Assembly (NCBI RefSeq): GCF_014649735.1
Contig: NZ_BMTP01000006.1
Span: 186,001 to 250,000 of the forward strand
Direction: 5' to 3'
DNA from: Streptomyces lavendofoliae
GTDB taxonomy: Bacteria; Actinomycetota; Actinomycetes; Streptomycetales; Streptomycetaceae
Length of the DNA stretch: 64,000 bases
Shown here: positions 18,869 through 27,740 of the stretch, one piece after another
How positions within the stretch are numbered: position 1 is the stretch's first letter
Layout of the letters: the number at the start of each line of letters is the position of its first letter
Program-made: the position numbers and the translations under genes
Notes under the pieces: generated by a model
Told to the model about the DNA's origin: nothing
The model's input: the letters and a program-made list of their open reading frames with translations, nothing else
Database searches by the model: none

Positions 18869-21010
18869 TCAGCCGGGTGCGACCGTGCGGAGCAGCAGCA
18901 GGGCGATGTCGTCGTGGCGGGGCGCCGACTCCCGGGCGTGGCCGATGAGCGCGTCGGCCAGGTCGTCCAGGCTCGCGTCCCCGTTCCAGGCGAGTTGGCC
19001 GGCCAGCTCGGCGGTCGCGTCGTCGATGTCGACGCCCGGTGCCTCGACCAGGCCGTCGGTGAAGAGGGCCAGCACGGTGCCGGTGGGCAGGGTGACCCCG
19101 GCCGTCGGGTAGTCGGCGGCCGGGTCGATCCCGAGGAGCAGGCCGGGGGGCAGGTCGAGCGCCTCGGTGTGCCCGTCCGGGTGGCGCACCAGCGGAGGCG
19201 GGTGGCCCGCGGTGGCGAGGAGGGCGCGGTGGTGCCTCAGGTCGATGTGCGCGTAGAGGCAGCTGGTGAACAGCCCCGGGTCGAGGTCGGTGAGCAGGCG
19301 GTTGGTTCGGGCGAGGACCTCACCGGGCGGCGCGCCGGCGCTCGCGTGGACGGCCGCCCGCACCTGGCCCATGAGGGCGGCCGCCTCGACGTTGTGGCCC
19401 TGGACGTCCCCGATGGTCGCGGCGGCGGTGGTGCCGCTGAGCCGGATGAGGTCGTAGAAGTCGCCGCCGACGCCCGTGCCGTGGCCGGCCGGCAGGTAGC
19501 GGGCGGCGACCTCCAGGCCGGGGATGTGCGGAAGGGTGTGCGGGAGGAGGCCGGCCTGGAGGCGACGGGCGAGTTCGTGCTTGCTGTCGTAGAGCCTCGC
19601 CCGGTCGAGTGCCTGGGCGAGGAGGCCCGCCAGCGAGCTGAGGATGGCCCGCTCGCCGGGGTGGAAGTTCCGCGGCCGGTCGTAGCCGAGGACCAGCGAG
19701 CCGACCGGGCGGCCGGAGGCGATCAGCGGCAGGAACGCCCAGGCGGCGCCCGCGCTGCCCAGGACGACGGCGGACGGGAACTCCCGTTCGAGTTCCGCCC
19801 GGCTGCCGAAGAACAGCGGCGTCCCGGTGACCAGGACGCGGGCCGCGGGGGTGTCGGACGCCAGCGGCGCGGAGTCGAACCGGCCGACGGCGTCGGCGTA
19901 GCCGCGGTGGCCGACGACCCGCAGCCGGCCGTCCTCGGCGGTGAGTACGGCGAGGGCGTGGACGCCGAGGGCGGGGGTGATCTGGTCGGCGGCCTGGTCG
20001 ACCACGTCCTGCACGCCGGCGGCCTCGGTGAGCGTGGCGGCCAGGTGCATCAGGTGGTAGAGGCTGGTCGCGCGGCTCGGCAGGGCCGACTGCGCGGTGT
20101 GCTCCGGCTCCTCGTGCTGCCCCGCGGTCCCCGGGCCGGGGGTCTCGCCCCCGGGGCCGGCCGCCGCGGTGATGCGGACGCTGATGCCGGTGGCGTCCGG
20201 GTGCAGCTCGAAGCGGAGCCAGTGGCCGGGCGGGCGCAGTGTGGTGAACGACGTGGTCCGGCGGCTGATGACCGCGGCGCGGTACCGGTCCTCGACGGCG
20301 GGGTTGTCCATCCACGGCAGGACCTCCCACGGCAGGGCGCCGGTCAGCTCCTCGGCGTCCACCCCGAGGAGGTCGGCCGCCTCCTCGGTGAGGAAGGTGA
20401 CGCGGCCGTTCAGGTCCAGGGCGCAGCTCCCCCCGGGCAGGCGGTGGACGAACTCCACCGCCGCCGTGGCCTCGATGGGCCCGGGGGTGCGCCGGGTGGG
20501 GCGGACGATGCGGGGCTGGCGCCCCGGCACCACGGGCCGCCCCTCGGCTTCGGCCCGGGCCAGGACCAGCGCCATCCGGTCGCAGCCGTCGTGGACGGCG
20601 TCCTCCTCGGACGCGGCCAGCCGCGGCGCGTGACCCCCGGGCCACAGCAGCACCAGGCCGCCCCAGGTGGTGCCGCCGGCGGCGAGGGGGGCGGCGGCCA
20701 GCGAGAACGGGTACGGCAGGACGAGCCCCGGCCGGGGGTAGCGGCGGGCCATCTCCTCCCGGTCCCCGATCCACACCAGGCGCCCCTCGGCCACGGCGTC
20801 CGCCACGGGCACGGGGTCGTGCGGCGCGACCCGCATCCAGGGGGCGGCGAACTCCAGGGACACACCGCTGAGCACCGCCAGCCGCAGGGCGCCCTCCCCG
20901 GGGGGCCGCAGGTAGACCATGCCGATGGCCGCGCCCGTCCGCCGCAAGACGTCGGACAGGGCGGAGCCCAGCGACCGCAGGCCCGCGCCCGCCTCCTCGG
21001 GGTTCTTCAC
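18869..21010 (-). CDS. SpoIIE-type PP2C phosphatase with GAF and PAS sensor domains
   Basis: 713 residues. An N-terminal GAF-like region (1-175) is followed by a PAS domain (~195-280; CALDLNGRVTFLTEEAADLLGVDAEELTG), a second GAF (~320-465; YHLMHLAATLTEAAGVQDVVDQAAD), and a C-terminal SpoIIE phosphatase (~490-710) with GVGGDFYDLIRL, IGDVQGHNVEAAALMGQVR and LALFTDGLVEAPGVDIDDA as Mn2+-binding motifs. It should dephosphorylate an anti-sigma-factor antagonist (STAS) protein. The GTG start sits in a perfect 7-1-7 bp inverted repeat (21008-21022) that could fold over the start. It lies 58 bp after the TPR gene and may be its operon partner. Confidence 0.92.
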   Translation of the reverse strand: MKNPEEAGAGLRSLGSALSDVLRRTGAAIGMVYLRPPGEGALRLAVLSGVSLEFAAPWMRVAPHDPVPVADAVAEGRLVWIGDREEMARRYPRPGLVLPYPFSLAAAPLAAGGTTWGGLVLLWPGGHAPRLAASEEDAVHDGCDRMALVLARAEAEGRPVVPGRQPRIVRPTRRTPGPIEATAAVEFVHRLPGGSCALDLNGRVTFLTEEAADLLGVDAEELTGALPWEVLPWMDNPAVEDRYRAAVISRRTTSFTTLRPPGHWLRFELHPDATGISVRITAAAGPGGETPGPGTAGQHEEPEHTAQSALPSRATSLYHLMHLAATLTEAAGVQDVVDQAADQITPALGVHALAVLTAEDGRLRVVGHRGYADAVGRFDSAPLASDTPAARVLVTGTPLFFGSRAELEREFPSAVVLGSAGAAWAFLPLIASGRPVGSLVLGYDRPRNFHPGERAILSSLAGLLAQALDRARLYDSKHELARRLQAGLLPHTLPHIPGLEVAARYLPAGHGTGVGGDFYDLIRLSGTTAAATIGDVQGHNVEAAALMGQVRAAVHASAGAPPGEVLARTNRLLTDLDPGLFTSCLYAHIDLRHHRALLATAGHPPPLVRHPDGHTEALDLPPGLLLGIDPAADYPTAGVTLPTGTVLALFTDGLVEAPGVDIDDATAELAGQLAWNGDASLDDLADALIGHARESAPRHDDIALLLLRTVAPG

Positions 21011-21068
21011 GCTTCAAGCGTGCCCCGCCGTGCCACGACGCGCAGGTCGGCACGGGGCATCTTGGGGC

Positions 21069-22292
21069 TCAGTCGTCGGCCGGGCCCTCGCGCAGCCAGG
21101 CGAGCTGCTCCTCCGCGGCCCGCAGGCGGGGGTGGCCGGGGCCGTACACGCGGTGGTAGTCGCGGACGCACCGCTCGAACAGCTCGGCCGCCTCGGCGTG
21201 GCGGCCCACGTCGATCAGGACGTTGGCGAGGTTGTCCCGGGTGGCGACGGTCGTCGGGTGGTCGTCGCCGTTCAGGACCACGCGGCCGTCCAGGACGGCC
21301 CGCAGGAGGGGCACGGCCTCCTGGTAGCGCCCCATGCCGTGCAGGACGGCGGCGAGGTTGTTGCGCGCGCTGAAGGTCGTCTCGTGGTGCGGCCCGACCG
21401 TCGCGTCGAGCGACCGCACCACCGCCTGGAGCTGCTGCTCCGCCTCGGCGTACCGGTCCAGCCGGCACAGGACGGCGCCGAGGTTGCTCCGGGCCGCGGT
21501 CGTGCGTTCGTGGTCGCGCCCGTACCGGTCCTCCAGCCGGGGCACGAGCGCGCGCAGGGCGCGCTCCGCCTCCTCGTGCCGGCCGCACAGGATCAGCGCG
21601 CCGGCGTGGGCGTTGGCGGAGGTCAGGACGTCGGGGTGGTCGGGGCCGAGCAGCCGGACGCGGCGTTCCAGGACGTCCCGCAGCAGCGGCTCGGCCTCGG
21701 CGGCGCGGTCCAGGTCGTCCAGGACCGCGGCGAGTGCGGCCGCGCAGGCCAGCGTGTCGGGGTGGTCGCGGCCGAGCGTCTCGGCCCGGGCGCGGAAGGT
21801 GTCGCGCCACGCCGCCTCGGCCAGGCGCAGGTCACCGGTCGCGTGGAGGGCGGCGGCCAGTTCGGCGGAGGTCCTCAGGGTCTCCTCGTGGCGGTCGCCG
21901 AGCACGGTCCACTGGGTGCGTGCCACCGCCTGGTAGAGCTCGACGGCGTCCTCGCCCCGCCCCGGGGTCGAGGCGAGGACCCGGGCGAGCGCGCGCATGG
22001 CGGTGAGCGCCTCCGGGTGTTCGGGGCCCAGCCGGTCGATGGCGGACCGGGCCCGCATCGCGGCTGCCTGCTCGCGGGAGATGCCGACACGGAAGATCTC
22101 GTGCTCCCCGTCCTCCGTGACCTCGGAGAAGGTGATGTGTCCCCCGCTGTCTTGGCCGCCGTCCCGGCCCCGGCCCCCGTCGCCGCCCTGACCGCCGCCC
22201 TCCCCGCTCCCCGGCTCGTGCCGGGGCCGTGGCGGCCGCGCGCCGGCCTCCTGGCCGTCCCGCGCGGCTCCCCGCCGCCACCATCGGGTCAT
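21069..22292 (-). CDS. Tetratricopeptide-repeat protein
   Basis: 407 residues. After a ~70-residue Arg/Gly-rich leader and a short beta segment (GHITFSEVTEDGEHEIFRVGISREQAAAMRARSAIDRLG) come about seven TPR units of the kinesin-light-chain style, seen as repeated LGPDHPDVLTS / YGRDHERTTAA / GPHHETTFSARNNLAAVLHGMGRYQEA blocks at ~42-residue spacing. No enzymatic domain or membrane segment. GAGGAGG is 9 bp upstream. It starts 31 bp after the CHAT gene stop, so it is probably in the same operon, and could be a scaffold or recognition subunit for the CHAT protein. Confidence 0.88.
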   Translation of the reverse strand: MTRWWRRGAARDGQEAGARPPRPRHEPGSGEGGGQGGDGGRGRDGGQDSGGHITFSEVTEDGEHEIFRVGISREQAAAMRARSAIDRLGPEHPEALTAMRALARVLASTPGRGEDAVELYQAVARTQWTVLGDRHEETLRTSAELAAALHATGDLRLAEAAWRDTFRARAETLGRDHPDTLACAAALAAVLDDLDRAAEAEPLLRDVLERRVRLLGPDHPDVLTSANAHAGALILCGRHEEAERALRALVPRLEDRYGRDHERTTAARSNLGAVLCRLDRYAEAEQQLQAVVRSLDATVGPHHETTFSARNNLAAVLHGMGRYQEAVPLLRAVLDGRVVLNGDDHPTTVATRDNLANVLIDVGRHAEAAELFERCVRDYHRVYGPGHPRLRAAEEQLAWLREGPADD

Positions 22293-22323
22293 CGTGACCG
22301 CCTCCTCGTCGCTGCCGGTGTCG

Positions 22324-25300
22324 TCAGGCGCCCGCGTGCACGTGCGCGGCCCACAAGCTGGGGCCGGCCGCGAAGGCGGCGCGGCAGCGCAGGACCGCCT
22401 CGTGCAGGGCGACGGCCGCCCTGGTGTCGTCGAGTTCCGGGCCGCCGGCCCCGCCGGTGCGCAGTCCCTGGTAGAGGAGGCGCGTGACGCGGACGGCCAC
22501 CGCGTCGTGCACCGGCCAGAGCGTTCCGACGGCGCTCGGGTACCCCGCGAGCTGGAACGCCGAGGTGATGTGGATCGCCTCGTCGGCCAGTTCGCCGCCG
22601 CCCCGCGCGGTCTCGCAGGCGGAGAGCACCGCGAGGCGCGCGGCCGGCAGGTCCAGCCGGGAGATCGCCCGGACGGTCAGCGGACGGTCCGGGTGGTCGT
22701 ACACCAGGAGCCGCCCGTTCGAGGGGTCGTCGGGCTCGCTGACCCCGTGGCAGGCGAAGTGGACGCAGGGGTGGCGGGGCAGGGCGTCCATCACCTGCTC
22801 GAAGGTGGCCTCCTCCCCGTACAGCACGTCGGTCGGGACCAGGCCGCGCAAAACCTCCGCCTCGCGCCGCGCGCCACCGAGCGGCCGGGCTCCGGGGGTT
22901 CGCGGGAGGGCCACGGCGAGCAGCCGGCCGCGCGGGCGCGGGGCGGCGGCGCGGACCCGGGCGTACCGGAGGGCGGCGACGGTCGGGGTGTACGAGGAGA
23001 CCACCCGGTCCAGCACGGTCCGCGCCCCGGGCACCGCCGGGCCGGGGGCGGCTCCGCCGTCCGGCACCGCGCCGGTCGTCCGGCCGTGGTACCCGGCCGC
23101 GTGCAGCGGCAGGGAGGCGAGCGCGCCCCCCGGTGACCACCACAGCCGGGGCCACTCGCCGCCCGGCTGGGGGCCGTGCAGGCCGAGCCGGTCGAGCACG
23201 GGCCCGGTGACGTGGTCCCAGGTCCAGCGCAGCACCTCGTGGACCGCCTGCTGGGCCGCCCGGTCACGGGCGGGGTCAGCCGCGTCGGCCAGCGCGCCTG
23301 CCAGGCGGTCCGCCTGCTCGCCGACGGCCTCCGGGGTGGCGCCGGGCAGCGGGACGAGGAGGACCCCGTCCTCCCGCAGGACCAGGGCGTCACTGCGGTA
23401 CTCGCTGCAGTAGGCGAGCACCACCGGGCCCCGGTCGGCGCACGCCGCCAGGTCTTCGGGGGCCGGTGGGGCGAGGAAGCCGGAGAAACCGGGCCGGGAG
23501 CGGATCCGGGCGACCAGCTCCTCCAGTTCGGCCGCGAGGGCGTGCCGCCGGTCGGTGGTGTCGGGGGGCAGCAGGCCCTGGGCGGTGTCCGCGGCGCCGA
23601 TGGCCTCCAGGGCGTCGAGCCGTTCCCTCAGCCGGGCGAAGCGTTCGGCGAGGGCGGGGTGGGCGCCGCGCAGGCGTACCAGGCCGTCGCGGGTGGCCAT
23701 GGTCCGGCCCAGCAGGACGCCCCGGCCCTGTTCCAGCAGGAGCACCGCGTGTTCCGGCCGCCCCGCGTTGACCGCGCACGCGGCGGCCTCGGCGGCCAGA
23801 CCGCGCACCCGGGACAGGCCGCGCTCCTGGTCGCTGCGGAGCAGCCGGCCGGACGCGGCGAAGGGCAGTAGCCGCACGGCGAGTTCGTAGGCCGGCAGCG
23901 CCTCGGCCCACCGGTGGCCGTCGGCGGCGGCCGCGCCCCACTCCCAGGCCGCCGACACCCGTTCGTACGCCGGCAGGGCCGTGGTTCCCGCGGCCTGCCG
24001 GTAGGCGTCCTCGGCGGCGCGGAGCACTCCGGGGTCGCCGTCCCTGTGGAACATGGCGCGCAGCGCGTCGCCGTACATCCGCAGGTACGTGCCGTGAGCC
24101 GAGGTGCGCTCGGTGACCGCCCACACCGCGCGGCCCAGTTCGCTGAGGGCCTGTTCCAGCTGACCGGGTACGCCGGTGGCGTGGTACTTCGTCAGCCGGG
24201 CCGAGCCCAGGTTGGCGAGGACCAGCGCGAGCGCCGGGTCGCCGTACGGGGCGTGCCGGGCGGCCTCCTCCAGCAGCTCGACGGCTTCGTCGAGGTCGGC
24301 CGTGTCCACGCCGGTCGCGCAGCGCGCCCGCAGGGCGTTGGCCAGATGGTTCAGCCGGTGGGCGCCGGGCGGGCCGGTCGCGGGCGACAGGGCGAGGGCC
24401 TGCCGGGCGGCGTCGACCGCCTGGTCGGCGGCCGCGGCGTCCCCGGTGGCGTCGTACCAGCTCTGCAGCACCACTCCGAGGTTCCCGAGCCGTGCGGCCT
24501 GCGCGGCGGGGGCCGCCCGGGTGGCGTGCAGCGCTTCCCTGGCCAGGTGGGCGGCTTCCCGCAGCGAGGTCGGGTCGTCGGTCTGGAGGGCGCGCTGCCG
24601 CAGGGTTATGGCGAGGTTGGCGAGGGTCCCGGCGTACGGGTCGGTACCGGGTTCGTGCGCGGCCAGCGCGGCCCGCAGGGTGGCGACGGCCTCGTCGAGC
24701 ACCGCCGCGTCTCCGGTCCACCGGGCCAGCGCGTGCAGGGTGTTGCCGAGGCTGTTCAGCCGCGAGGCGCGCTCGGGGGTGCCGGTGGGCGACAGGGTCA
24801 GAGCCTCACGCAACAGGGCCGCGGACTCCTCCAGCAGCGCCGCGTCGTCGGTGGTCTCGCCGGCCAGGCGCAGGGCGACGCCGAGGCCGGCGAGCAGTTC
24901 GGCACGGTCCGGGTGCCCTTCGGGGCATGCGGCCAGGGCCGCCCGGTTGACCCCCAGCATCTCCGACCGGTGGGCCTCTTCGGGGGCGTGTTCGTACCAC
25001 TCCCGCAGGCCCTGGGCCAGAGCGCGCAGGATGACCGGCCGGGCGTGGGCGTCCCCCGGCGGCGCGGCCCGGAGCGCGGCGCGCCACAGGTCGAGGGCCT
25101 CGCGGAGTGCGGCGGCGTCCCCCTCCAGCTGATACGCGCTGTGACGGGTCCGGCCGAGGTTGCTCAGGTAGGCCGCGCGGTCGCCCGATTCGGCCGGCAG
25201 TTCCCGGAGCGCGCGGCGCCCGGCTTCCGTGGCGCGCCGGAGGTCCGCCGCCGGGTCGGAGGTGCCCGGTCGGCCGGGCGTCCGGGTGGCCAGCCTGTGC

Positions 25301-25770
25301 CGCAGGTCGAGCACTTCGACGAGTCCGGCCAGTGATTGCGCCACCGTCTCGGCCTCCTGGGGCAGGCGGGCCGCCCACTCGAACAGCTCCACCGCCCGGT
25401 CGAGGTCGCCGGGCCGCCCGTGGACGGCGAACCGCTGCTGGTGGGCGAGGGCCAGGAGTCGTACGTCCTGGGCGCGCACCGGCTCCTGGGCCGTCCGCCA
25501 CCCGCCCAGCTCCACCAGGGCGTCCAGGTCGTCCGGGTCCTGCAGCCACTGGTAGCGGCAGATGAGGGCGACCATGAAGTTGCCCGCCCGGACGGAGGTC
25601 TCCTCCGCCACGAGCCCGGGGGATGCGAGGTACTGCCGGTAGAGCTCGATCGCCTCGCCGAGGACCTGCCGGTCCCCCGTCCGGAGGTGGTGGGTCATCA
25701 GCCGGTCGGCCCGCGCTCCCGCGCCGGGTCCGTCCGCCGCTGGTACGTGGTTCGTGCGGGACACGCCCAC
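22324..25770 (-). CDS. TPR-CHAT protein, predicted caspase-like cysteine protease
   Basis: 1148 residues. About 800 N-terminal residues are degenerate helical TPR-like repeats (LRRATEAGRRALRELPAESGDRAAYLSNLGRTRHSAYQLEG and similar). The last ~300 form a CHAT domain, the caspase-like clan CD fold. The catalytic dyad looks intact: His in CVHFACHGVSEPDD (about residue 1006) and Cys in LAVLSACETARGGGE (about residue 1050). Further fold motifs are IHITSAFQLAGYPSAVGTLWPVHD. In other bacteria CHAT proteases are triggered through repeat-domain partners and can cause cell suicide or cleave regulators. Start uncertain: GTG 25770, GTG 25764 (better ribosome spacing) or ATG 25698. It is divergent from a small protein/membrane protein pair. 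Confidence 0.9.
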   Translation of the reverse strand: MGVSRTNHVPAADGPGAGARADRLMTHHLRTGDRQVLGEAIELYRQYLASPGLVAEETSVRAGNFMVALICRYQWLQDPDDLDALVELGGWRTAQEPVRAQDVRLLALAHQQRFAVHGRPGDLDRAVELFEWAARLPQEAETVAQSLAGLVEVLDLRHRLATRTPGRPGTSDPAADLRRATEAGRRALRELPAESGDRAAYLSNLGRTRHSAYQLEGDAAALREALDLWRAALRAAPPGDAHARPVILRALAQGLREWYEHAPEEAHRSEMLGVNRAALAACPEGHPDRAELLAGLGVALRLAGETTDDAALLEESAALLREALTLSPTGTPERASRLNSLGNTLHALARWTGDAAVLDEAVATLRAALAAHEPGTDPYAGTLANLAITLRQRALQTDDPTSLREAAHLAREALHATRAAPAAQAARLGNLGVVLQSWYDATGDAAAADQAVDAARQALALSPATGPPGAHRLNHLANALRARCATGVDTADLDEAVELLEEAARHAPYGDPALALVLANLGSARLTKYHATGVPGQLEQALSELGRAVWAVTERTSAHGTYLRMYGDALRAMFHRDGDPGVLRAAEDAYRQAAGTTALPAYERVSAAWEWGAAAADGHRWAEALPAYELAVRLLPFAASGRLLRSDQERGLSRVRGLAAEAAACAVNAGRPEHAVLLLEQGRGVLLGRTMATRDGLVRLRGAHPALAERFARLRERLDALEAIGAADTAQGLLPPDTTDRRHALAAELEELVARIRSRPGFSGFLAPPAPEDLAACADRGPVVLAYCSEYRSDALVLREDGVLLVPLPGATPEAVGEQADRLAGALADAADPARDRAAQQAVHEVLRWTWDHVTGPVLDRLGLHGPQPGGEWPRLWWSPGGALASLPLHAAGYHGRTTGAVPDGGAAPGPAVPGARTVLDRVVSSYTPTVAALRYARVRAAAPRPRGRLLAVALPRTPGARPLGGARREAEVLRGLVPTDVLYGEEATFEQVMDALPRHPCVHFACHGVSEPDDPSNGRLLVYDHPDRPLTVRAISRLDLPAARLAVLSACETARGGGELADEAIHITSAFQLAGYPSAVGTLWPVHDAVAVRVTRLLYQGLRTGGAGGPELDDTRAAVALHEAVLRCRAAFAAGPSLWAAHVHAGA

Positions 25771-25960
25771 CCCCCGGTGTCACGTGGTCGTGACCGCGGT
25801 CTTCCGGGTCCGCGCGGCCCTTGCTCACGATAGCGAACGACTCGCCGGACCGCGGCGGTTCGGCGGCCGTACAATCGCGTCGACCTACATCCGGCCGTCC
25901 GGCGCCCGGCGTCCCACGTCCGGCATCCGGCGTCCGGCATCCTGCATCCGAGGGGGAGCG

Positions 25961-26389
25961 GTGGAGATCGAGACCGGTGGACGCGGGGAGCGGGGAACCG
26001 GCCACGCCAGGCTGGGAGAGCTGTGCCGGCGGCTGACGGACACCTCCGGATCGCTGCGGCTCGGTGCACGGGGGCAGCGGCTCGTCGAATCCCTCACCTC
26101 CGGCCTGCGGGACGGCCGGGACCCCGAGGAACTCGACGACGTGTTCGACGAGTTGGAGGAGGAGTTGCTGGCGGCGGGGCACAGCGCCGGCCTGGGCTCC
26201 TTCCGCACGACACCGCCGACTCCGCCCGGTTTCCAGCCGCTTCCGGTCGCGGGGCCGGGCCACCCGCCGTTGCACGTGCTGGCCTGCCCGCTCGGTCGCT
26301 GCGGGCGGGTCGAGGCGCCCGACGCCGAGGCGCCGCACCCCGGCTGCCGGGTCTTCGACCGGCCGCTGCGACCGGTGCCCCTGCGGTGA
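25961..26389 (+). CDS. Small Cys-motif protein divergent from the CHAT gene
   Basis: 142 residues from the GTG after a GGGGGAGCG ribosome site; the longer frame includes repetitive non-coding DNA. The N-terminal half is helical and acidic (LRDGRDPEELDDVFDELEEELLAAG). The C-terminal half is Pro-rich and ends with ACPLGRCGRVEAPDAEAP followed by a third Cys (PGCRVF), which could be a small metal-binding or recognition knot. I know of no named domain, though similar C-terminal Cys patterns accompany actinobacterial CHAT or protease conflict loci, which is recollection only. Its stop overlaps the membrane-protein start (GTGA). Confidence 0.7.
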   Translation: MEIETGGRGERGTGHARLGELCRRLTDTSGSLRLGARGQRLVESLTSGLRDGRDPEELDDVFDELEEELLAAGHSAGLGSFRTTPPTPPGFQPLPVAGPGHPPLHVLACPLGRCGRVEAPDAEAPHPGCRVFDRPLRPVPLR

Positions 26390-27306
26390 CCAGCGCCTTC
26401 CTCAGCGCGCTGGGCGGCCGGATCGCCGAGCGGTGGCTCACCCTGCTGGCCCTGCCCGGGCTGCTCTTCCTCGCCGCGCTCACCACGGCCGGGGTGCTGG
26501 GCCACGAGCACTGGTCCGACGTCGGGAGGCTGCGGGCCTGGCTCGACGCCCTGGCCTCCTCCCCCGCCTCGCGCAGCACCGGCACCGTCGTCCTGGTGGC
26601 GCTGGGGGTGCTGGCGGGTGCCGCGGTGACGGGCGCGGCCGCGCAGAGCCTCGGCGCGGGCGTGGAGTTGTTGTGGTGCGCGGAGCCGCGCGGACCGCTG
26701 CTGCGGCGCCTCGCCGACCGCCGGCTGCGGCGCTGGCGCGCCGCCGACGCGGCCTTCCGCGACGCGCTGGTCACGGCCGGCCGGGCGCGCATCGAGGGGG
26801 CGGAGGAGGCCGACCGGCTCGTCGCCCTCGCGGAGCGCCGCCACGCCGAGCGGGGCCGCATCGCCTCGGCGCCGCCCCGTCACCCCTTCGGGACGGGTGA
26901 CCGGCTGGCGGCGCCCGGGCAGCGGCTCTGGCGCGCCCACCGGCTGGACCTGAACGCGGCCTGGCCTCACCTGTGGCTCCTGGCCGCCGACGGCACGCGT
27001 GCCGAACTGCACGCCGCCCGTCTGCGGCTGAGCGCGGCGGCGCGGCTGTGCGCCTGGGGCGCGGGATACCTGGTGCTGGCGTTCTGGTGGTGGCCTGCGG
27101 GGGTGGCGGGCGGCGTCGCGATCGTCTCGGGGGTGCGGCGTGGACGGGCCGCGGCGGAGGCGTTCGGCGAGCTCACCGAGGCGCTGGCCGACCTGCACCT
27201 GCGCGACCTGGCGGCGGCGCTGGGCGTCGACTGCGCCGGGGGCGTCGACCGGGCGGTGGGCGAGCGCCTCTCCCGCGCCCTGCGCAAGGAGCCGGAAGCG
27301 GAGTAG
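26386..27306 (+). CDS. Predicted membrane protein of the CHAT locus
   Basis: 306 residues, GTG start overlapping the previous stop by GTGA. Two N-terminal membrane helices (TLLALPGLLFLAALTTAGVLG, ~17-37; GTVVLVALGVLAGAAVTGAAA, ~66-87) are followed by a long Arg-rich cytoplasmic coiled segment (~95-215). A C-terminal hydrophobic hairpin (LCAWGAGYLVLAFWWWPAGVAGGVAIVSG, ~225-255) and a helical tail (FGELTEALADLHLRDLAAALGVD) end the protein. I recognise no family. Coupling to the Cys-motif protein and divergence from the CHAT protease suggest a membrane effector or anchor, which is inference. Confidence 0.72.
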   Translation: MTSAFLSALGGRIAERWLTLLALPGLLFLAALTTAGVLGHEHWSDVGRLRAWLDALASSPASRSTGTVVLVALGVLAGAAVTGAAAQSLGAGVELLWCAEPRGPLLRRLADRRLRRWRAADAAFRDALVTAGRARIEGAEEADRLVALAERRHAERGRIASAPPRHPFGTGDRLAAPGQRLWRAHRLDLNAAWPHLWLLAADGTRAELHAARLRLSAAARLCAWGAGYLVLAFWWWPAGVAGGVAIVSGVRRGRAAAEAFGELTEALADLHLRDLAAALGVDCAGGVDRAVGERLSRALRKEPEAE

Positions 27307-27740
27307 GGCGGAGCGACCCGGGCGCCCTCGGGGCGCGGGTGCCCTCGGGGTGCCCTCGGGGAACGGGCGCAACCGGGCGCCGGGTACGTCCGGGGACGGG
27401 TGCCCCCTGCGCGGCGCCTTCGGGCGCGTGGCGCCGTACGACTCGGTGGGGGTCTCCGGTCGGCGCGGTGGGCCGGGTACGTCCGGGGACGGGTGCCCCC
27501 TGCGCGGCCCCTTCGGGCGCGTGGCGCCGTACGACTCGGTGGGGATCTCCGGTCGGCGCGGTGGGCCGGGTACGTCCGGGGACGGGTGTCCCCTGCGCGG
27601 CCCCTTCGAGCGCGTGGCGCCGTACGACTCGGTGGGGATCTCCGGTCGGCGCGGTGGGCCGGGAAGGGTGGCGCCCTTCCCGGCCGTACCGCGTGGGGGC
27701 GGGCCGTCGCCGCCCTCGCCGGTGCGGGGGACCCCCGTGG
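27307..27740. repeat. Non-coding region with three 93-bp tandem repeats
   Basis: The 434 bp between the convergent membrane-protein and arabinofuranosidase genes holds three head-to-tail 93-bp copies beginning at 27382, 27475 and 27568. Only a few substitutions separate them (for example GGGGGTCTCC in copy 1 against GGGGATCTCC in 2 and 3). Each copy is exactly 31 codons and all forward frames stay open, but no frame has a ribosome site or recognisable protein. Recent duplication is likely. Nothing else is visible in this stretch. Confidence 0.9.
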
